Notes under the pieces: generated by a model | Database searches by the model: none | Seen by the model: the letters and a program-made list of their open reading frames with translations, nothing else | Told to the model about the DNA's origin: nothing | Source: Bacillota bacterium | GTDB taxonomy: Bacteria; Bacillota; Clostridia; Lachnospirales; Lachnospiraceae | Reading direction: 5' to 3' | DNA: 18,306 nt | NCBI GenBank assembly: GCA_023450835.1 | Contig: JAEXGM010000098.1 | Location: forward strand, 1-18,306 | Translations under genes and position numbers: made by a program | Part shown: positions 12,493-18,306 of the stretch, piece after piece | Layout: each line of letters starts with the position of its first letter | Numbering within the stretch: the stretch's first letter is position 1

Positions 12493-14670
12493 CTATTTTT
12501 CTCTGTGATTTATTGTGTCTGAGGTTATTACCACATTAGCGAACATGTGGGCGCTTGCAGCCGGTGTTACCGAATGAAACAGGGTATATGGGTATCTGTA
12601 CTTTGAGACCTCCTTAAGGTTCGCTTCTATTTCCATCCAGAAATGCTTTGTTTCTGTATTAAGTCCAAGTTCTGTCAGAGGAATGGAAACCGTCCCATCT
12701 CCGCCACCCCGCAGGAGAGTTTTCTTGATTTCTTTTACTTTAGGCTCATTCTTAAATACCAGGGTTATCTCCAGCGGGCAGCGTAACTGGGGTGCCAGCT
12801 CCAATTCTTGTTTTCCGCTTATTACAGCGGGCACAACTCCAAAATCCGTCTCTTCCACGGAAAATATCACTTCCTCTTCCTGTCTGTCCACAGGCAGTGC
12901 CGTATACAAAATAAGAGAATTGTCTTCCTCCTTTAAGATATCAGACTGCAAAATAAGTTTACCCTTACTGACTGCGGCCTTTAACCCTTTGGTTCTGATA
13001 TTATAGTAATTGACAAATTCCAGTTCAGGGGCCTCCTCCACTTCTATCCCTTCACAGAGCACCCAATCAAGCTGCAGGAACTTCCAGGCATAGCTGATAT
13101 TTACATCAAGAGATTGGATTGCCATTACATATTTACCGGGAGGTAAGCTGACATCATAATCAAAGTACTTCCTCTCACCTGCTTTTATGGTAAAGTTCTC
13201 TGCCTCCCGCTTATACTCCCCTGTGTGAGCAGGAGAAATCTGAAGCCAAAATGCTGTCGTCTGGTCAACCTCCCCTGTGTTTTTTATATGTACCCGGACT
13301 CTGCCCCTGTAACAGCCGTTGCCAGTCAGAGCAAAGTCTTCCGGTATTTCTATTCCGGTCTCCAAAAGGTTCATTCTTTCTGCTTTTTCTTCCGTGCGGA
13401 ATACCACATTCTCCACATATTCCATCACTGAGAGCCCGCAGTCTCTTGCACTGGCGGCAGTTTTTCCAAGAATATTGATATTCTCAAAGGTTATATTACG
13501 GATAGCCGACTCTTCACTTAACCCCTGTAATCTGGAGCGGGACAGGAGCAGATCTGCACCGGGATTTCCGATATATTGAATGTTCTTAAAATAGATATCC
13601 TTTATGTTTCCTTTTTCCTTGTCCCTGTTCCAAAAGGAATCCCGAATTCGAATATCAAAGAGCTGTGCCCCCGGCGTATTTTCAATCCGGATGTTTTCAA
13701 AATGAATATCCGAAATCTCGGCCCGGTCTCCGTGATGGATTCCCATTAAGGGATAGCCGGTGGGGGAATGAATAATATCAATATTTTCAAACCGGACATT
13801 ACTTACTTTTTCGGCCCGCAGTTCAACGCCGACCTCCATCGGTCTGGCAAAATCATTCCAGAGGATGGAGTCTTTAAAGGTAATATTCTGGGCATTACCG
13901 GTGTTAAATGCCTTTACCACCAGTGAATCATCCCATACTCTTGTAAAGACCTTCTGCACGAGTACATTCCTGGAGCCGCAGATATCAATTCCATCGGAAT
14001 TCCCCCTGCAGCCTAAGATTTTCACATTGTCAATGGTGACCTCCTCACAGCCAAAGATTCGTAAACTCCAGTCATTACTGTCAGTAATCGTGATATCCTT
14101 AATACATACCTCTTTGCAGTACATGACATCCACGCAGCGGTGATAGACATTTCTCACTTCCAGAGGATATTTTTCCATACTGATGGTTCCATAGCCGCAG
14201 ATGGTAACATTGCTGCAATGGTCCAGGTCGATTTTGCCATTTAGAAAAGCTCCTTCTTCCAGATATACAATGGTGTTATCCTTATTTATAGTAAGGATAT
14301 CCACGGTATGGACTCCACGCTTAAAATACATCACATTTTCAGCATATTTATCAAACTCCTCATATTGCAAGGTCTCTGCGAATACCAGCAGATTATTATA
14401 ATAGCTGCCATTTATTTCAACAGAGAACTTCGCTGCCTTCTCCAGATGGATTATTATTTCATGTTCCCGGTATGTAAATTCCACCCCTAAGCTAAGAGGA
14501 CGTATGATGACATCTTTTAATAAAGCCTCTGATTCAATGCGTATATTTGCCGGCTGGCTCATCTGGAAGCTGGTATACTCCATATCCTGTACTTCATTAT
14601 ATGGCATGGGGTATACCCTGGCTGTGCAGATAGCGGTGCTTTCTCCGTTTACATAAACCTTGTAATTCAT
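12493..14670 (-). CDS. right-handed beta-helix glycosidase, GH28-like
   Basis: 725 residues from the ATG at 14670, which has AAGG 8 nt upstream; an upstream in-frame TTG (14727) lacks a ribosome binding site. No signal peptide. An N-terminal beta domain (about 1-115) is followed by a parallel beta-helix (about 120-425) with regularly spaced N-I-T-F / V-R-F-E-N / I-H-F-E-N-I turns. GH28-like acid residues are visible in G-N-S-D-G-I-D (223-229) and W-D-D-S-L-V-V-K (246-253, Asp247/Asp248). The canonical G-H-G of polygalacturonases is replaced by a W-N-D-F-A-R-P-M-E-V-G-V-E segment (271-283), so the activity may differ from pectin cleavage. A C-terminal beta-sandwich (about 440-725, with an I-K-N-T-G segment) follows. 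Operon member between the GHL6 gene and the SGNH gene. Confidence 0.75.
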   Translation of the reverse strand: MNYKVYVNGESTAICTARVYPMPYNEVQDMEYTSFQMSQPANIRIESEALLKDVIIRPLSLGVEFTYREHEIIIHLEKAAKFSVEINGSYYNNLLVFAETLQYEEFDKYAENVMYFKRGVHTVDILTINKDNTIVYLEEGAFLNGKIDLDHCSNVTICGYGTISMEKYPLEVRNVYHRCVDVMYCKEVCIKDITITDSNDWSLRIFGCEEVTIDNVKILGCRGNSDGIDICGSRNVLVQKVFTRVWDDSLVVKAFNTGNAQNITFKDSILWNDFARPMEVGVELRAEKVSNVRFENIDIIHSPTGYPLMGIHHGDRAEISDIHFENIRIENTPGAQLFDIRIRDSFWNRDKEKGNIKDIYFKNIQYIGNPGADLLLSRSRLQGLSEESAIRNITFENINILGKTAASARDCGLSVMEYVENVVFRTEEKAERMNLLETGIEIPEDFALTGNGCYRGRVRVHIKNTGEVDQTTAFWLQISPAHTGEYKREAENFTIKAGERKYFDYDVSLPPGKYVMAIQSLDVNISYAWKFLQLDWVLCEGIEVEEAPELEFVNYYNIRTKGLKAAVSKGKLILQSDILKEEDNSLILYTALPVDRQEEEVIFSVEETDFGVVPAVISGKQELELAPQLRCPLEITLVFKNEPKVKEIKKTLLRGGGDGTVSIPLTELGLNTETKHFWMEIEANLKEVSKYRYPYTLFHSVTPAASAHMFANVVITSDTINHREK

Positions 14671-14716
14671 ACCTCTGTCCTTCTTTCTCTGTTTGCTTCG
14701 CTGCCCTTCCAAACTT

Positions 14717-14735
14717 TCCGGAACCAACTTCCGGA
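14717..14735. other. small intercistronic hairpin
   Basis: TCCGGAA (14717-14723), a 5-nt loop and TTCCGGA (14729-14735) form a perfect 7-bp stem in the 90-nt gap between the GHL6 and beta-helix genes. No U-run follows, so it is probably not a terminator. Confidence 0.35.
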
Positions 14736-14760
14736 TATTCTTGTCCGTACAAAATAAATT

Positions 14761-16737
14761 CTAGAACTCAAATACTATCATCTGATGCAGATTCACTTCC
14801 GGAACCTCCATATGAATCATTCCATCTTTCACCTGATATTCCAGGTCAACGCCCTGAGGCGCAAGATATACTCTCTTTATCTGTTCTTTTACTCTTAGCT
14901 GGACCTGTGTGTTAAAAACAGGCTGTATGTCTTCAATCACTTCTGTGTTTAATCCACGTTTTACGGGAACCCCATACAATAGATGCACAATATAACGGCT
15001 TTTCTGCTTTGTTACCGTTGCTATTCCCTGGGCGGGAAGTGAGGTTCTTAAGGTCAACCTGTCTTTTAGCAGCTCATTGACGGCATACTGAATTATGCGT
15101 TTTAAAATCAGGCTTCCTTTTGTGGCATAATCCTGAAATACCTCCCAGGAAATATAAATCCCGTCCTTTCCTTTCACCATTCCGGGGCCGGCTTTTTCGT
15201 TTTTACAGGGAGTGTGCATATGGGAGCAAAAGGCACCGGCAGAACGGTTGAAATATGGATTCTCTCTGCTTCCAAGCTCTTCGCCCGACACATTTTTGAT
15301 ACTGTACCCTTTAGAATACATCACAAAGGCAGTATTATCCCAATCGGGCAGCGGAAACAAAGGTCTGAAATAATCCGGGCAATATGGATTATCCCCCAGA
15401 AAATCCACGCCAAAATCCAGCATGAACTTATGTTTATCTCTGTCCAGGCCTGACTTTCCTGTTGCCAGAATCCTTCCGCCCTTCTCAAGGTATTTCTTAA
15501 GTTTGTTCCTGCTTTCCTCCTCCAGCAAAATAACATCAGGCAGCAGAATTAATGAATACTTCTCAAAATCCTCCTGGGTATCTATTACATGAAACAGATA
15601 ATGCCCCTCCAGCAATATCCGTACCGCACCGACATCAGCTCTTTGAACTGCTTCTAAGGCAGTATCCTTAAAAGCACCGCTCTTTTCCCAGACAGCCTCC
15701 GCCGAAAGTACTCCGATATCTGCTATATTCTGTGCTTCGTAAAGCCACGGCTCCTTTTCCTCTATTTCTTTGTATGCCGGGCTGATTAAAGAATAGGTGG
15801 CCATATCCATCTCTCCTGACGGGTGCAGCTGGTCTCCGATGGAAACTCCCGCTCCGTTTGCCGCCGACAGTGCCGCTTCATAACGAAGGGCATTGGGATG
15901 CTTATATCCGCCAAACTCTCCCCAGGATAAATGGAACTTCCCGGTCATCCCCAGATACTCCATCCCCAGCGTTCTGGCATATGCTGCGGACAAGGGAAAA
16001 TGGTCATAGCCCCATCCCCCGGTAGGCAGGCTCTCCAGTTCCAGATGGGTATTCATACTTGCCAAGTCTCTCCTGCCCCGCCTGATGTGTCCGCCATTAT
16101 GAAATACCGGGAGGCCTGGTCTGATGCCGTCGATTGTCTCCCTTACTCTTCTTGTATAATTAGAATACACACTTTCTGCCAGGGACATCACCTCTTCTTT
16201 CTTAAAAGGATCCATCCCCCTTCTCTCCATAGTCTCTCTGCAATATTTACAATAGCAGGGCTGAACCCCAACGATATCAAGAAAGATTCCGTCCGCCTCA
16301 TAATTTTCTAAAACCTCCTGAATCTGGCTTAACAGCTCCTCCAGATATGGGGAATTGATACACAGCTTATGATACCCCGGCTCCAGAAAGGTCTTCGTCC
16401 ATAGCATGGAGTCGTCCTTCTCTCTCACCACCCACTCTGGATGCCTGCGGGCAGTCTTTTCATCAAAACCGGCCGACAGGTACACCGGTGTCTTTACACC
16501 AATCTCATGAGCTGCTTTTATTTGTTCGCCCAATAAATCAAATTTCAGATTTGGGTGCCTCTCATTCACTCCGGAAGGATGATAAGACCATCCGTGATGA
16601 CATTTAGAAAACAGGGTGACAGAATTGACATGACCTTTTATCAATGCCTTCTGAAATTGTTCCTTTTCAAAGGCTTCGCCGATTCCCTCTATTTTTTCGC
16701 TGGTATGAAAGTCCAGATGGACTTGTCTGTAATTCAT
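14761..16737 (-). CDS. GHL6-type glycoside hydrolase with beta-galactosidase-trimerisation-like domain
   Basis: 658 residues, no signal peptide. The N-terminus (Q-V-H-L-D-F-H-T-S, then V-T-L-F-S-K-C-H-H-G-W-S-Y at about 40-52, and P-V-Y-L-S-A-G-F-D-E) matches the hypothetical glycosyl hydrolase 6 (GHL6, TIM barrel) pattern. The barrel continues with D-G-I-F-L-D-I-V (Asp154, a likely active-site acid), a C-Y-C-K-Y-C cluster (161-166) and H-L-E-L-E-S (231-236). Residues about 380-560 resemble the amidotransferase-like trimerisation domain of GH42 enzymes (S-L-I-L-L-P-D-V-I-L-L, G-G-R-I-L-A-T-G). Activity is not established for close relatives as far as I know. The ATG at 16737 has AAAGGAG 7 nt upstream. 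It is the first gene behind the binding protein, past a hairpin. Confidence 0.8.
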   Translation of the reverse strand: MNYRQVHLDFHTSEKIEGIGEAFEKEQFQKALIKGHVNSVTLFSKCHHGWSYHPSGVNERHPNLKFDLLGEQIKAAHEIGVKTPVYLSAGFDEKTARRHPEWVVREKDDSMLWTKTFLEPGYHKLCINSPYLEELLSQIQEVLENYEADGIFLDIVGVQPCYCKYCRETMERRGMDPFKKEEVMSLAESVYSNYTRRVRETIDGIRPGLPVFHNGGHIRRGRRDLASMNTHLELESLPTGGWGYDHFPLSAAYARTLGMEYLGMTGKFHLSWGEFGGYKHPNALRYEAALSAANGAGVSIGDQLHPSGEMDMATYSLISPAYKEIEEKEPWLYEAQNIADIGVLSAEAVWEKSGAFKDTALEAVQRADVGAVRILLEGHYLFHVIDTQEDFEKYSLILLPDVILLEEESRNKLKKYLEKGGRILATGKSGLDRDKHKFMLDFGVDFLGDNPYCPDYFRPLFPLPDWDNTAFVMYSKGYSIKNVSGEELGSRENPYFNRSAGAFCSHMHTPCKNEKAGPGMVKGKDGIYISWEVFQDYATKGSLILKRIIQYAVNELLKDRLTLRTSLPAQGIATVTKQKSRYIVHLLYGVPVKRGLNTEVIEDIQPVFNTQVQLRVKEQIKRVYLAPQGVDLEYQVKDGMIHMEVPEVNLHQMIVFEF

Positions 16738-16795
16738 ATATTTTCTCCTTTAAGACCCCCAGGATGCCGTCAATAGAAACCTCCCTAAAGGGAAA

Positions 16796-16848
16796 CTTCT
16801 TCTATGCCATTAAGGCTGGCTTTACTTACCTTAACAGCATAGAAGAAG
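16796..16848 (-). terminator. intercistronic hairpin / partial terminator behind the binding-protein gene
   Basis: A perfect 12-bp stem (CTTCTTCTATGC 16796-16807 with 16837-16848), then a 2x2 internal loop, a further 6 bp (TTAAGG 16810-16815 with CCTTAA 16829-16834) and a 13-nt loop. On the minus strand only TTTCCCTTTAGG follows, a weak U-tract. It starts about 15 nt after the binding-protein stop. Hairpins here typically let the binding protein be made in excess over downstream genes by partial termination or 3' protection. Confidence 0.65.
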
Positions 16849-16862
16849 CATGTATGCATCGT

Positions 16863-18306
16863 TTATTTCGATGCGCGCCATTCATCAATCTGGCGTTTTA
16901 TTTCTTTCACGATTTTATCATCGCCTGCTTTGACCAGCTTATCAACAAAATCCTTGTACAGTGCTTCGGCATCCGGAGCGGCTCCCGAACTTAAAGTGGT
17001 CTTATACTCACCTACTACGGCGTTAACCTGTGCAAGCTCGGTCTTAATGGGGTCAGTATCCAGAGTAAAGCCCTTAAGCTTCGAAGGTGCCGCATCTGCA
17101 TTTACTTTTTTGATAAAATCACTTTGCAGCGTAAGGGGTTTATCCTTCATGTAGATTTCAAAGCCGTTAAATATATTGCCTATAGCCCAGTTATACTGTC
17201 CGTAAGGGCTGTCAGCCGTCGGCTGTGATGAATAGCCGATTGGTTCAATTTCATGGTCATTGATTTTCGTGTAATGTTTTCCTTCGATGCCGTATACCAT
17301 TAAATTGTACAAATCTTTCCCTTTTTCAGTATTCATTAATTCCAGTAACTGTATGGCTCTTTCCGGGTTTTTGGAATTAGAGGAGATTGCCATATTAGTG
17401 GCGGAAGCAGTATAAGGAATATAATGTGAGTTATCAAAAGGTATCTTTACATAAGCAGTTGAACCGGCTGCCTCACTGGTCGCTATTTCAGATTCGGTCG
17501 GATAATATCCCTGTCCTACAAGGTAATTTCCACCTCCGCGAACCTCATAGATATCCTGTGACACATTGTCTGCCGTCAATATATCCTTTCGGATGTAGCC
17601 TTTCTGGTACCAGTCGGAATATACCTTCACAAAGGTCTCATATTCCGGTGTTCTGTATAGATTAACAGGTGTATAATCATCGCTGTAAATATCGATTTTA
17701 TAAGGATTTAAGATCCACTCATACCCTTTTTCCACATGATCGGCAAATCCGAAAACACCTTTGTTCAAATCTCCCCCGTCTTTAATCATTACAATGTATT
17801 TCTCGATTTCATCCCAGAGAGTCTGATCCATCTTTTGATGGGAGCTGAATAAGTCAGCCAGCTTTTCTACGTCAATCTTATCCTTGTATTTCTCATAGAT
17901 TTTAATGGGAAATTGCAGGGTGGATACATAGGAAACCATCTGCTGCATGCAGGGTATACTGTAAAGCTTACCGTCTACCCTGGATTTATCCAAAATATTT
18001 TCCGGAATTTCCTCCAGCAGGGAAGGAGCATTTTTTGCTATCAGGTCATCCAGTTCCATGTAGGAACCCTTTCTGACCTCTGTCACATAAGGAATCATCC
18101 AGCCATGCCATACAATATCAACATTTTCCTGGGAAGCACTGATTAACTTCCACTTTTCCGCATAATCCGCAGAGGTTATCCCCTCAAACTTAACGGTAGT
18201 TCCCGGCAGATATTTCTGCAGCTCTTCATTGAATTTATCCCAAACCTCCTGGGCATCCTTTTGCTCCCCCGGGCTCATAAATACCCATTTTAACGTTACC
18301 GGCTCG
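16863..18306 (-). CDS. CUT1-type extracellular sugar-binding protein (YtcQ/LplA-like), 5' end off the window
   Basis: The frame is open to the right edge (18305) with P-V-T-L-K-W-V-F in front of the Met at 18278, so that Met is internal and the lipoprotein signal lies outside. About 480 residues are visible. Features of the YtcQ/LplA group are D-I-V-W-H-G-W (early domain), G-K-L-Y-S-I-P (open strand), N-P-E-R-A-I-Q-L-L-E-L-M-N (conserved in the second lobe) and a C-terminal DUF3502-like part (Y-N-W-A-I-G-N-I-F-N-G). It would capture an oligosaccharide outside the cell for an ABC importer; the two permease genes usually precede this type, so they are expected beyond the right edge. No permease or ATPase is present in the window itself. 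Confidence 0.88.
   Translation of the reverse strand, partial: EPVTLKWVFMSPGEQKDAQEVWDKFNEELQKYLPGTTVKFEGITSADYAEKWKLISASQENVDIVWHGWMIPYVTEVRKGSYMELDDLIAKNAPSLLEEIPENILDKSRVDGKLYSIPCMQQMVSYVSTLQFPIKIYEKYKDKIDVEKLADLFSSHQKMDQTLWDEIEKYIVMIKDGGDLNKGVFGFADHVEKGYEWILNPYKIDIYSDDYTPVNLYRTPEYETFVKVYSDWYQKGYIRKDILTADNVSQDIYEVRGGGNYLVGQGYYPTESEIATSEAAGSTAYVKIPFDNSHYIPYTASATNMAISSNSKNPERAIQLLELMNTEKGKDLYNLMVYGIEGKHYTKINDHEIEPIGYSSQPTADSPYGQYNWAIGNIFNGFEIYMKDKPLTLQSDFIKKVNADAAPSKLKGFTLDTDPIKTELAQVNAVVGEYKTTLSSGAAPDAEALYKDFVDKLVKAGDDKIVKEIKRQIDEWRASK

Noticed and set aside
12493..14727. Longer version of the beta-helix gene starting at TTG 14727
   Set aside because: The extra 19 residues are highly charged, run through an intercistronic hairpin and lack a ribosome binding site; the ATG at 14670 has one.
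15931..16311. Plus-strand frame of 126 codons
   Set aside because: It is antisense to the GHL6 gene in a well-conserved section and has no ribosome binding site.
1..18306. CRISPR arrays, tRNA or rRNA genes, complete insertion sequences
   Set aside because: No regularly spaced direct repeats, no tRNA-like cloverleaf and no transposase or integrase reading frame were seen on either strand.

Overview
The window looks like a chromosomal segment of a low-GC, Gram-positive anaerobe, most likely a Clostridia/Lachnospiraceae plant- or glycan-degrader. The reasons are the YesM/YesN-type two-component pair, the LplA/YtcQ-type sugar-binding lipoprotein, AGGAGG-type ribosome binding sites, GH94 and SGNH genes without signal peptides, and AT-rich spacers. 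The species is inferred from protein style only. Almost everything is on the minus strand, so the biological order runs from right to left.

Right part (18306 to about 4696): an oligosaccharide-utilisation locus. It begins with the 3' part of a CUT1 family solute-binding protein (its start and probably the permeases lie beyond the right edge). A large intercistronic hairpin follows, then a GHL6-type glycoside hydrolase, a right-handed beta-helix (GH28-like) enzyme, an SGNH esterase overlapping a GH94 phosphorylase, a YesN-type response regulator, a YesM-type histidine kinase and a heparinase II/III-family lyase. None of the five enzymes shows a signal peptide. The picture is import of an oligosaccharide by ABC transport, followed by cytosolic deacylation, lyase/hydrolase cutting and phosphorolysis, with a surface sensor kinase controlling expression. 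The glycan is probably acetylated and contains uronic acid, which is an inference from enzyme classes. A good promoter in front of the response regulator suggests that regulator, kinase and lyase can form their own unit.

Middle part (about 4700 to 2590): a visibly AT-rich accessory stretch of small genes. It has a truncated gene tail (46 codons) directly in front of a small lipoprotein; a compact unit with a perfect consensus promoter (TTGACA-N17-TATAAT), a 14-nt palindromic operator just downstream of the -10, an Ala/Gly-rich hydrophobic small protein lacking an obvious start codon, a stem-loop, a 79-residue two-helix membrane protein and a terminator; and two copies of a 40-nt dispersed repeat (38/40 identical). 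This compact unit is the best candidate for something undescribed.

Left part (about 2590 to 1): an orphan NMT1/SsuA-type substrate-binding lipoprotein preceded by a possible 23-codon leader peptide that contains one repeat copy, a YpmS-like membrane-anchored protein with its own promoter, a strong bidirectional terminator, and, on the plus strand, the C-terminal end of a DUF4091 (GH123-like) protein cut by the left edge.
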